A stretch of DNA of 36,897 nucleotides, taken from assembly GCA_020849175.1 (NCBI GenBank), contig JADLGR010000341.1, forward strand, positions 1-36,897. Reading direction: 5' to 3'. A program made the position numbers and the translations under genes. Source of the DNA: Deltaproteobacteria bacterium (GTDB lineage: Bacteria > Myxococcota_A > UBA9160). Numbering within the stretch: position 1 is the stretch's first letter; each line of letters opens with the position of its first letter. Of this stretch, positions 17,320 to 24,210 are shown in pieces. Under the pieces are notes generated by a model, which made no database searches, had not been told where the DNA came from, and saw only the letters and a program-made list of their open reading frames with translations.

Positions 17320-17332
17320 TTACAACTTGTAA
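17320..17332. promoter_or_regulatory. Palindromic operator (TTACAANTTGTAA) between the TetR gene and the divergent operon
   Basis: TTACAACTTGTAA is a perfect six-base inverted repeat around one central base, inside the only AT-rich patch of the neighbourhood. A minus-strand -10-like TAAAAT (17316-17321) abuts it, and TTGACA sits at 17297-17302 on the plus strand. The position, size and symmetry fit a TetR-family site controlling both directions. Confidence 0.7.
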
Positions 17333-17484
17333 CATACGGGAACGGCTCGCCGCAAACGTGGAGCGTGCGACGGACCGGCGGCGCGCAGGCCGTGGGGCCA
17401 CACGGGCTTCGCGCGCTGCGAGCGCTGCGGGAGGTTCGAACGGTGAAGCTCAAGTCGCGAGGTCTCGGGCGTAAGGAGCTGGTC

Positions 17485-17868
17485 ATGGACTTTCGCGAGT
17501 ACACCGTCGTTCGCGAAGGGCCGGAGGTGGTGATTCGCGGCACGATCCACGAGCCGGTTCACTGGGACTTCTCGATCCGCCTGTGCGAGGACGATCTGCC
17601 CGGGATCGCCAGCGTGGCGACGCAGCGAACGATGCTCGGCTGGCTGCTGCGCGCCGTGCTGCGGCGGCAGCGACACGCGCACTGGTCGAACGATCGCACG
17701 ACCCACCTCGCGCAGGCCCGCACGCGCCGCGCGGCATCCGCCACGCGGCTCGCCACCTCCGCAGCGTCCGTACCTCCCACCACGCCCGCCGTCTCCGCCG
17801 CGCCCGCCATGCCCACCGCGCCTGCCGTGTCCGCCGCGCCCGCGGGCGGCGAGGGAACTCACCGATGA
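17485..17868 (+). CDS. Small protein of unknown function with Ala/Pro/Thr tail, first gene of the FAD oxidoreductase operon
   Basis: A 127-residue protein I do not recognise. ATG 17485 has an excellent AAGGAG seven bases upstream; GTG 17443, also with a GGAGG, would add 14 residues. Residues 1-70 look folded (MDFREYTVVREGPEVVIRGT, then a strand-rich segment and LLRAVLRRQ). The rest is a low-complexity tail with two copies of PAVSAAPA 36 bases apart. No signal peptide or membrane helix is evident. The stop overlaps the start of the next oxidoreductase (ATGA), so it is translated with it and may be a small partner. Confidence 0.7.
   Translation: MDFREYTVVREGPEVVIRGTIHEPVHWDFSIRLCEDDLPGIASVATQRTMLGWLLRAVLRRQRHAHWSNDRTTHLAQARTRRAASATRLATSAASVPPTTPAVSAAPAMPTAPAVSAAPAGGEGTHR
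17785..17843 (+). repeat. 36-base tandem repeat encoding PAVSAAPA
   Basis: Two copies of a 23-base unit (CCYGCCGTSTCCGCCGCGCC plus CGC), starting at 17785 and 17821, encode repeated PAVSAAPA in the tail of the small unknown protein. Confidence 0.6.
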
Positions 17869-19607
17869 CCGATTACGACGTGATCGTCGTGGGCGGTGGC
17901 ATCAACGGCCTCACGGCCGCCGCCTATCTCGCGAAGGCCGGCCTCTCCGTCGCGGTCTTCGAGGCGCGGGGCCAGTGCGGTGCGCACTGCGACACCGTCG
18001 AGCTCGGTCTTCCGGGCTTCTTGCACAGCACGCACGCCGCGTGGCTCGTTCCGGCGATGAGCCCTGCGATGGCCGATCTCGAGCTCGAGCGATTCGGCCT
18101 CGATCTGTACGGCACCGACGTGCTCTTCGCGAAGACCTTCCGCAACGGCCGCAACTGCGTGCAGGCGCTCGACCCGGCCGTCACGCAGGCGAGCCTCGCC
18201 CGCCTCTCGCCACGCGACGCCGCGGTGCAGGCGACGATCTCGCAGTACCTCGCCGAGAACGCACTCGATGCGCTCGAAATCAACCAACAGCTCCTGTTCA
18301 GCGCGCCGAATGCACGTCTTCTCGACCGACTCTCGGCGTTCCAGGACGCGCTGCTCCGCCGCCTCGGGATCGCACTCGACGGCGACGACTTGCAGCGGAT
18401 GAGCGGGTTCGAGGTCTTCGAGGCCCTGTACGAATCCGAAGAGGTGCGAACGACGCCGGCGGCGCTCGGGGAGTTCACGGGCCAGTGGCCGCTTCACCGC
18501 CGCGTGGGGTCGCTCGCGCTCAATCTCGCCGGGCTCTCGCTGATGCCGGTTCACACCGCACGCGGCGGCTCGCACGCGCTCACCCACGCGCTCGTCCGCT
18601 GCCTCGTTGCGCACGGCGGCGAGGTCTGGGGCACCTGCCCGGTCGAGAAGATCCTCGTCCGAGACGGCCGGGCGTTCGGCGTTCGGCTCTCCCGCGATGC
18701 GGTGCTCTGCGGCGCCGAGGTGAGCGCGCGGACCGTGATCTCGAACGTGACGCTCGCGCCGACCTTCTTGCAGATGGTCGGCGAGGAGATCATCGGGGCC
18801 GAGCGCGCGCGACAGATCAAGGGCTTCAGCTACGACGACCCGCAGCTCTTCGGCGCCTACTATGCGCTGCGCGGCGATCCCGAGTTCGCATCCGCCGCGT
18901 GGGATCCCGCCGTGCAGCGCTCGTGGGTCGGCTACCTCGGCGGCGAGACGCTCGACGAAATCCGCTCGGGGCTCGGCCGCGTGGCCACCGGCGTCATTCC
19001 CGACGACGTCATGGGCGGCTACTTCTTGCCGACGCGCGCCGAGCCGTCGCAGGCCCCACCGGGCTGTCACGTCGCGTTCGTGTGGGTGAGCGTTCCGCCT
19101 TGTCCTCGAAGCTGGCGCGGGCGCAGACTCGCGGGGTGGGACGCCTGGCCCGCGCTCGCCGAGCCGCTCGCCGATGCGATCACGGACCGCATGGAGGAGG
19201 CGGCGCCGGGCTTTCGCAGCCTCGTCCTCGAGCGGCACGTGAACACGCCGGCCGATCAGGAGAGCAGCAACCCGTCGGCCATCCGCGCCAACATGATCGG
19301 GGGCAGCGCCATCGCAGAGCAGTACGGCACGAATCGTCCGCTGCCGGGGATCGTCGTGGGAGGAGCCTCGCGCAGCTTCCTGCCCGGACTGTATCTCTCG
19401 AACTCGATCCATCCCTACGGCGCGACGCATCTCGCAACGGGCTATCTCGCGGCCGTCGAGGTCGCCGAGGATCTCGGCTGCCGCGACGCGGAATGGTGGC
19501 GCGCGCGGCCACTGATGTGGTTCCTCGAGAACCTCGCGAGGATCCCGCTCAACGCGGGCGTCGGCGAGAAGTGGAAGCAGAGCCCCGCAACGGGAGCCGG
19601 CCGATGA
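17865..19607 (+). CDS. Phytoene dehydrogenase-related FAD/NAD(P)-dependent oxidoreductase (first of pair)
   Basis: A 580-residue flavoprotein of the carotenoid-dehydrogenase/retinol-saturase-like group. The FAD-binding Rossmann motif DVIVVGGGINGLTAAAYLAK is at the N-terminus, followed by an acidic residue ending strand 2 (VFEARGQCGA). A GGSHALTHALVRCL segment and the C-terminal GLYLSNSIHPYGATHLATGY correspond to the family's second FAD-contact regions. The substrate is not deducible; relatives desaturate or saturate polyenes and other isoprenoids. It is linked by ATGA overlaps to both neighbours, and the next gene is a diverged paralogue, so a heteromeric or sequential pair is plausible. No carotenoid synthase genes are nearby. 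Confidence 0.87.
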   Translation: MTDYDVIVVGGGINGLTAAAYLAKAGLSVAVFEARGQCGAHCDTVELGLPGFLHSTHAAWLVPAMSPAMADLELERFGLDLYGTDVLFAKTFRNGRNCVQALDPAVTQASLARLSPRDAAVQATISQYLAENALDALEINQQLLFSAPNARLLDRLSAFQDALLRRLGIALDGDDLQRMSGFEVFEALYESEEVRTTPAALGEFTGQWPLHRRVGSLALNLAGLSLMPVHTARGGSHALTHALVRCLVAHGGEVWGTCPVEKILVRDGRAFGVRLSRDAVLCGAEVSARTVISNVTLAPTFLQMVGEEIIGAERARQIKGFSYDDPQLFGAYYALRGDPEFASAAWDPAVQRSWVGYLGGETLDEIRSGLGRVATGVIPDDVMGGYFLPTRAEPSQAPPGCHVAFVWVSVPPCPRSWRGRRLAGWDAWPALAEPLADAITDRMEEAAPGFRSLVLERHVNTPADQESSNPSAIRANMIGGSAIAEQYGTNRPLPGIVVGGASRSFLPGLYLSNSIHPYGATHLATGYLAAVEVAEDLGCRDAEWWRARPLMWFLENLARIPLNAGVGEKWKQSPATGAGR

Positions 19608-21133
19608 CCGCCGCAGACGCGTACGACGTCATCGTGATCGGAGCGGGCCCGAACGGCCTCGTCTGCGCCGCGTATCTCGCGAAGGCCGGCAGGAAGGTGC
19701 TCCTTCTCGAGCGGCGCTTCGAGACCGGCGGTGGCCTCAACACCGACGAGTACTTCGGCTACCGGCTCAACCTGCACGCCGTTCATCACATGATGGCCGA
19801 GCGCATGCCGGCGCATCAGGATCTCGGCCTCGAAGCGCTCGGCGTGCGCTATCTGCGCGCTCCGGTCACTGCTGCGTTTCCGCTGCGCGATGGTCGTGCG
19901 CTCTTGCTCTCGCAGGATCCGGCCGAGTCGGCGCGATCCATCGCCACACTCTCCGAATCCGATGCGTCGGCGTTCTCGCGCATGTGGGACGAGTTCACTC
20001 CGATCCTCGAAGAGCACCTCATCCCGATGACGTACCGGCTCCCGGAGCCTGCTCTCGACCAAATGGTCGCGTTCGGGAGCTCGGCGTCCGGCACGCGGCT
20101 CGCCGAGATCTCGGAGATGAGCTTCGTCGAGGTGCTCGACGAGTACGGCTTCACGGATCCGCGTGTCCGCATGGCGCTCTTGTCGCTGCCGGCGATGTGG
20201 GGCCTGCATCTCGAAGATCCGCTCGGATATCTCTACCCGCTCTACGTGTGTCGGATGCTCTCGACAGCGCTCGTGAAGGGAGGCTCGCACCGACTCTCCT
20301 CCGCGCTCTACCGCTCGCTCCTGCGAAACGGAGGCGCAGTGATCGACCAGTGCGAAGCCGCACGCCTCGTGCTGCACGATGGTCAGGTCACGGGTGTCGC
20401 GTGCAGCGACGGCCGGCGCTTCGAGGCACGTGCGGTCGTCTCGACGCTCGATCCGGAGCAGACCTTCTTGCGGCTGGTCGGCGAGGAGCACCTTCCGGGC
20501 GATCTCGGCCCGGCCGTACGCGACTGGGAGTGGGAGGAGCGAACGCTCTTCGGCCTCCACGTCGGACTTCGCGGCGATCTCGTCTGGAAGGCAGCCGAGC
20601 CCAGGATCGGCGACTCGATGATCGTCTTCTGCGGCCTCGAGACCGACGACGAGCTGCTCGGGCACCTTCGCCGCCTCGACGCGGGGCAGGAGCCCGAGTG
20701 CGCGTGGCTGCACGTCACGGTCCCCACTCGCTTCGATGCGACGATGGCGCCTCCCGGCCGGACGCTGGTCCGCGCCGAGGCGGTGGTGCGCTACGACGCT
20801 GCGTGGCGAGAGCGCGCCGGGGCCTTCGGCGACTCGTGCCTGCGGCTGCTCGGAGGCTACGCCGACCTCGGCGAGATCGTCTTCCGCAGGCACACGACGC
20901 CCGTCGACATCGAGGAGAAGCTCACGACGATGAAGCGCGGCTCGATCAAGCACGGCGCGTACACGCCGCTGCAGATGGGCTATCTGCGGCCAAACGACCT
21001 GTGCTCGCGAAGCGAGACGCCGATTCCCGGCCTCTTCCTCGGCGGCGCGTCGATGTACCCGGGCGGGATGATCCTCGGCGGCCCTGGCTATCTCGCCGCG
21101 CAGGTGGTGGGCGGCTTCCTCGAGCGGCGCTGA
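19604..21133 (+). CDS. Phytoene dehydrogenase-related FAD/NAD(P)-dependent oxidoreductase (second of pair)
   Basis: A 509-residue paralogue of the preceding enzyme. FAD-binding motif DVIVIGAGPNGLVCAAYLAK, then LLLERRFETGGGLNTDE, a central GGSHRLSSALYRSLL block and the C-terminal GLFLGGASMYPGGMILGGPG with the flavin-contact glycines. The start overlaps the previous stop (ATGA). It is the last gene of the TetR-flanked operon. The 5' half aligns with its neighbour by eye only in the canonical FAD motifs, so the two are anciently diverged rather than a recent duplication. Substrate unknown. Confidence 0.88.
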   Translation: MTAADAYDVIVIGAGPNGLVCAAYLAKAGRKVLLLERRFETGGGLNTDEYFGYRLNLHAVHHMMAERMPAHQDLGLEALGVRYLRAPVTAAFPLRDGRALLLSQDPAESARSIATLSESDASAFSRMWDEFTPILEEHLIPMTYRLPEPALDQMVAFGSSASGTRLAEISEMSFVEVLDEYGFTDPRVRMALLSLPAMWGLHLEDPLGYLYPLYVCRMLSTALVKGGSHRLSSALYRSLLRNGGAVIDQCEAARLVLHDGQVTGVACSDGRRFEARAVVSTLDPEQTFLRLVGEEHLPGDLGPAVRDWEWEERTLFGLHVGLRGDLVWKAAEPRIGDSMIVFCGLETDDELLGHLRRLDAGQEPECAWLHVTVPTRFDATMAPPGRTLVRAEAVVRYDAAWRERAGAFGDSCLRLLGGYADLGEIVFRRHTTPVDIEEKLTTMKRGSIKHGAYTPLQMGYLRPNDLCSRSETPIPGLFLGGASMYPGGMILGGPGYLAAQVVGGFLERR

Positions 21134-21257
21134 TCGAGTCCAAGCCCGTCGCCACCGGCCGGGACGCGCATCACCTCTCGATGGCTCGTCTCTCGCCGGC
21201 GCACGCCGGGTGGCCGGTGTCGTTCGGCGGCTGTCTGCGGCCACGTTTCCGGTGAGC

Positions 21258-21272
21258 GACACAAATTGTGTC
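21258..21272. promoter_or_regulatory. 15-base palindrome GACACAANTTGTGTC, candidate upstream activating site or TetR site
   Basis: GACACAAATTGTGTC is a perfect seven-base inverted repeat, with further imperfect symmetry (GAG...CTC) outside. Its core ACAANTTGT is shared with the operator at 17320. It is centred about 144 bases upstream of the predicted sigma-54 start, the distance usual for an enhancer-binding protein site. Confidence 0.6.
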
Positions 21273-21382
21273 ACTCCTTACAGGGCGCGGGTCGTTTCGG
21301 ACGAGCGCACGACTCTGGCGTCAGAGAAGGATTCCTGCGGCGCTGCGGCGGCTTTCCCGCGCTCTTACCCGCTGCCCGGCCG

Positions 21383-21397
21383 TGGCATGCCGATTGC
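21383..21397 (+). promoter_or_regulatory. Sigma-54 promoter
   Basis: TGGCATGCCGATTGC matches the -24/-12 consensus (TGGCAC-N5-TTGC) with the invariant GG and GC exactly ten bases apart, followed by a T-run. The transcript would start near 21409. No plus-strand gene lies downstream before the convergent folC. Confidence 0.7.
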
Positions 21398-21408
21398 TTT
21401 TCCCCACA

Positions 21409-21510
21409 GTTGGAGAAGGACAGGTCATCACGCCCGGGCCGGGAACCCCTCCCCTCGCGGCCTTCGCGAGGTCTCGGCCCGGGCGTCTCCTCGACGCGCG
21501 GATCGGGGGA
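21409..21510 (+). ncRNA. Candidate sigma-54-driven small RNA with long hairpin
   Basis: Downstream of the sigma-54 promoter, 21430-21441 (ACGCCCGGGCCG) pairs perfectly over 12 bases with 21475-21486. A nested stem pairs CTCGCG (21454-21459) with CGCGAG (21465-21470), and an outer GGAG/CTCC pairing encloses an internal loop. No start codon with a ribosome site is present. The 3' end is a guess: a G5/C5 run lies at about 21507-21519 but there is no clear T-tract. It could instead be a bidirectional transcription-stop structure for the two convergent units. Confidence 0.4.
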
Positions 21511-21520
21511 CCCCCCTCGT

Positions 21521-22909
21521 TCAGGACGAGGACCTGGTTCGGGCGCCTTCTCTGGCCGTGCCCTCGGCGCGCAGCACGCGCCGCGCCGCGCCGGCGAGGT
21601 AGACCGAGCCGGTGACGACGAGGCGGTCGTCGGGTCCGAGGCCCCTTCGCGCGGCCAGCACCGCCGCGACCGGGTCCTCGACGGTACGAACCGCGAGCAG
21701 GGGCGCCGCCGATCGGATCGCCTGCGCAATCTGTTCGGGATCGCGAGAACGAGCCGGCTCGGCTCGGGTCACGAACACCGTGCTCGCGAGCGGAAGCACG
21801 TGCGCGAGAATCTCGGCGTGTCGCTTGTCGGACGACACCGAGAGCAGCAAGTGAGTGCGCCCGCGCGCAGATCCCGCGAGCGCGTGCGCGAGCGCAGCGG
21901 CCGAGCGCTCGGTGTGCGCCGCATCGACGACGAGCAGCGGGCGCTCGCCGAGCACCTCGATGCGCCCGGGCAGCACGGCGCGCCCCAGGCCGATCTGCGC
22001 CGCGTGCGCGAGCGCCGGCGCCGAGTGAGCGCCGAGGCGCCGAACGCAGGCCACGGCGAGAGCGGCGTTGTCGGCCTGGTGAGAGCCGGCGAGTGGCAGC
22101 CGTACCTCGAAGCAGACGTCGCCGTCGCGAACGCGAAGTCGCATGCCGCGAAGCGTCGCCTCTCCGAGTCGTTCGACGTCGAAGTCCGTGCCGAGCACGG
22201 CGAGCGGCGCACCGACCTGCGCCGCCCGGACTGCCACCTCGCCCGCCGCCTCGGGCGGCAGGCGTCCCGTGACCACGGGGCGCCCGGACTTCACGATTCC
22301 GGCCTTCTCGCGTGCGATGGCCGCCAGCGTGTCACCCAGCCGGTCCGTGTGTTCGAGCTCGATGCTCGTGATGCACGAGACGGCCGGATCGACGACGTTC
22401 GTCGAATCGAGTCGCCCGCCGAGCCCCACCTCGAGCACGACGCGATCGACGCCGGCATCACGAAACAGCAGCAGCGCTGCGGCGGTGGCGGCGTCGAAGA
22501 AGCTCGGAACGGGCGCCGCGGAATCAGCGCGCAGCGCATCGACGTGCGGGCGAATCTCGTCGAGCACCCGCGCGAGATCGCGCTCGGCGACCGGCTCGCC
22601 GCCGATCCGGAAGCGCTCGCTCCAGCGCTCGAGATGTGGCGACGTGAACGTCCCGACGCGCTCGCCCGCGGCGTGCAGCACGCTCTCGGCGAGCAGCGCC
22701 GTCGAGCCCTTCCCCTTCGAGCCGGCGACGTGCACCACGGACAGATCGCGCTCGGGATGCCCGAGACGATCGAGCAGAGCCATCGCCGGCGCGAGCGAGA
22801 GGCGGTGCGCGCGCGCGTTCGGCGTCCGCTCGAGATCGATCAGCCCCTCGAGCCAGGCGTAGGCCCGATCGAGCCGACCGGGCGCATCGCGCCCCATCGT
22901 CTCGCTCAC
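21521..22909 (-). CDS. folC: Bifunctional folylpolyglutamate synthase / dihydrofolate synthase
   Basis: A 462-residue Mur-ligase-family enzyme that adds glutamate to dihydropteroate and folates in the cytoplasm. The P-loop VHVAGSKGKGSTALL, TSPHLERWSERFRI, the LEVGLGGRLDSTNVV folate motif, the IELEHTDRLGDTLAAIAREK block and the C-terminal LLVVDAAHTERSAAALAHAL are all intact. Length is typical. ATG 22909 is used; ATG 22897 is four codons in. It follows the small Cys-rich gene by 28 bases and may be co-transcribed with it and the TANGO2 gene. Confidence 0.95.
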   Translation of the reverse strand: MSETMGRDAPGRLDRAYAWLEGLIDLERTPNARAHRLSLAPAMALLDRLGHPERDLSVVHVAGSKGKGSTALLAESVLHAAGERVGTFTSPHLERWSERFRIGGEPVAERDLARVLDEIRPHVDALRADSAAPVPSFFDAATAAALLLFRDAGVDRVVLEVGLGGRLDSTNVVDPAVSCITSIELEHTDRLGDTLAAIAREKAGIVKSGRPVVTGRLPPEAAGEVAVRAAQVGAPLAVLGTDFDVERLGEATLRGMRLRVRDGDVCFEVRLPLAGSHQADNAALAVACVRRLGAHSAPALAHAAQIGLGRAVLPGRIEVLGERPLLVVDAAHTERSAAALAHALAGSARGRTHLLLSVSSDKRHAEILAHVLPLASTVFVTRAEPARSRDPEQIAQAIRSAAPLLAVRTVEDPVAAVLAARRGLGPDDRLVVTGSVYLAGAARRVLRAEGTAREGARTRSSS

Positions 22910-22937
22910 GCGTCGCGGCGCACGCGCCGCCCCTTCG

Positions 22938-23264
22938 TCACTGAACGGTGTAACGCTTCCACTGGCGGTATTCCTTCACCGCCGAGCTCGTCGACTCCAC
23001 CGCCGGGAAGAAGAACTTGACCGCGTGCCCGCAGGTTCCACAGATCTTGTAACAGAACTTGAACCCGTCGACTTCCTGCACCTTACCGACCATCGTGCGG
23101 TTCTCGTCGGTGCAGCACGCCCTCGGACGGGGCGGCGAGACGATCCTGCGCGGGTAGTCGTTGCGCGGGGGCTCCGTGTCGGAGTAGCGGATGATGTTGC
23201 GGGTGGGCCGATTGACCCTGGGGTCCGCGTTCTGCTTCCGAATGTTGCTTCCGATTCGCCTCAA
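22938..23264 (-). CDS. Small cysteine-rich (zinc-ribbon-like) protein coupled to TANGO2
   Basis: A 108-residue protein I do not recognise. The basic, proline-rich N-terminal half (NADPRVNRPTRNIIRYSD) leads to a Cys cluster: C50-C51, then FKFCYKICGTCGH with C71, C75, C78 and H80, and an aromatic run VKFFFPAVES. The spacing suggests a single metal-binding ribbon. The TTG start at 23264 overlaps the TGA of the TANGO2 gene (TTGA) and has a GAGGA eight bases upstream; ATG 23091 would cut off the first two cysteines, which favours the TTG. Tight coupling suggests a joint function with the TANGO2 protein. It could alternatively be a ribosome- or nucleic-acid-associated ribbon. Confidence 0.75.
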   Translation of the reverse strand: MRRIGSNIRKQNADPRVNRPTRNIIRYSDTEPPRNDYPRRIVSPPRPRACCTDENRTMVGKVQEVDGFKFCYKICGTCGHAVKFFFPAVESTSSAVKEYRQWKRYTVQ

Positions 23265-24046
23265 CTCGCTGTCCTCGCGATTCGGGGTCCCGGCCGCGCG
23301 GCGATCGTACGATCGAGCGCGCCCAGGAGGTGGCTGAAGTCCTCGTAGCGTGCGGAGCACGGCGCTCCGCTCGCGAAACGCAGCGCGTCCGCGCCCGGGC
23401 GATCCCCAAGGCGCAGGAGCGTCGAGCTCCGCGTTCCATACGACGGCGTGTGGATGCAGGTGCTCTCGAGCGGCGCGTCGCCGCCGTCGTGGCTCCGGCA
23501 GATCTCGCCGAGTGCGTCGAGCACGTGCTCCGCAGAGCATTCACTCACGCCTCGCGCCCGTGCGCGAAGACGCGCCACCTTCGGCACGTCGGATGCGAGC
23601 GGGTCGGCGTTGCCAACGACGTGCACGCCGGCAGGCAGCGCCTCGGTGCGAACGGCCTCGCCGTAGACGATCGTGAACGCGTCGTTGCGGTCAGCGACCA
23701 CCAGGTTGAACGGGTTGTAGCGCCCGGGCGCGAGTGAGCGCAGTCGAGAGGCTGCCGCTGCCGCACTGGCCTCGCCGAGCGCATCGAGAACGAGCAGGCC
23801 CCGCGAGCGGCGTGACGGATCGGGGTGGCGGACGGGCCGGTTCGTGAGCGCTGCGAAGAGGCCGGCCTCGTTCACGCCGAGCCAGGTCCCTCCGGCGCGG
23901 AGGTCGAGCGGGGCGACCACCCTCAGGCCGTCCGTCGCGAGCAGCGCCGGGGCGGCGGCAGGACGGTCGAGGTACTCGTCGCGGTTCGCAGCCACGACGA
24001 GCGGAGCACCCTCGACACAGCGGTGGAGCAGAATCAACGTGCACAT
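23261..24046 (-). CDS. TANGO2/NRDE-family protein
   Basis: A 261-residue protein of the NRDE/TANGO2 family, linked in eukaryotes to haem and lipid homeostasis; the bacterial role is unsettled. The N-terminus MCTLILLHR with Cys2 and VVAANRDEYLDRP (N21-R-D-E24) is diagnostic, as are GGTWLGVNEAGLFAALTNRP and YNPFNLVVADR. Later GTRSSTLL matches the conserved serine-threonine loop. ATG 24046 is chosen because it exposes Cys2 after methionine removal, as in the Ntn-hydrolase-like family; GTG 24055 is the longer alternative. A sigma-70-like promoter lies about 85 bases upstream. Confidence 0.9.
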   Translation of the reverse strand: MCTLILLHRCVEGAPLVVAANRDEYLDRPAAAPALLATDGLRVVAPLDLRAGGTWLGVNEAGLFAALTNRPVRHPDPSRRSRGLLVLDALGEASAAAAASRLRSLAPGRYNPFNLVVADRNDAFTIVYGEAVRTEALPAGVHVVGNADPLASDVPKVARLRARARGVSECSAEHVLDALGEICRSHDGGDAPLESTCIHTPSYGTRSSTLLRLGDRPGADALRFASGAPCSARYEDFSHLLGALDRTIAARPGPRIARTAS

Positions 24047-24136
24047 TGCCGCCACTCGCCGTGCCCGGAGAGATCCCCACGCCGCAGTACGAGCCGAATC
24101 CGGTCTGATTCAGGGCTGCCATCGGGAATAGGCCCG

Positions 24137-24164
24137 ACTATAGCGCACCGTGCCCCCGGGGCAA
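24137..24164 (-). promoter_or_regulatory. Sigma-70-like promoter for the TANGO2 gene
   Basis: On the minus strand, TTGCCC (-35, complement of 24159-24164) and TATAGT (-10, complement of 24137-24142) are separated by 16 bases, giving a leader of about 85 bases before ATG 24046. Confidence 0.55.
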
Positions 24165-24193
24165 TACCGGCAGGTAAGTTCCCCTCGGGGCAA
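24151..24193. repeat. Two similar C4/G4 inverted elements overlapping the TANGO2 promoter
   Basis: TGCCCCCGGGGCA (24151-24163, a perfect six-base inverted repeat) covers the -35 box. A related CCCCTCGGGG (24181-24190) follows, each ending in GGGGCAA, 29 bases apart. This could be an operator pair, or hairpins at the 3' end of the upstream patatin transcript. Confidence 0.4.
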
Positions 24194-24210
24194 CCCCCTT
24201 GCGGATCGGG

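Larger units (their letters stand above)
21134..21520. other. 387-base gene-free region with regulatory signals and a structured RNA candidate
   Basis: The region lies between the convergent oxidoreductase operon and folC. Open frames across it are Arg/Pro/Ser-rich shadows without ribosome sites. It holds a 15-base palindrome, a sigma-54 promoter on the plus strand and a long compound hairpin, each listed separately. Confidence 0.7.

Noticed and set aside
17859-21274. Long minus-strand frames opposite the two FAD oxidoreductases
   Set aside because: The plus-strand proteins have clear FAD motifs and overlapping starts; the minus frames are high-GC mirror frames.
21210-21615. Short plus-strand ORFs after the oxidoreductase operon
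   Set aside because: They lack ribosome sites, are dominated by Arg, Pro, Ser and Ala, and run into folC antisense.
21266-23020. 584-codon plus-strand frame over folC
   Set aside because: It is antisense to an intact folC; composition is Arg/Glu/His shadow-like.
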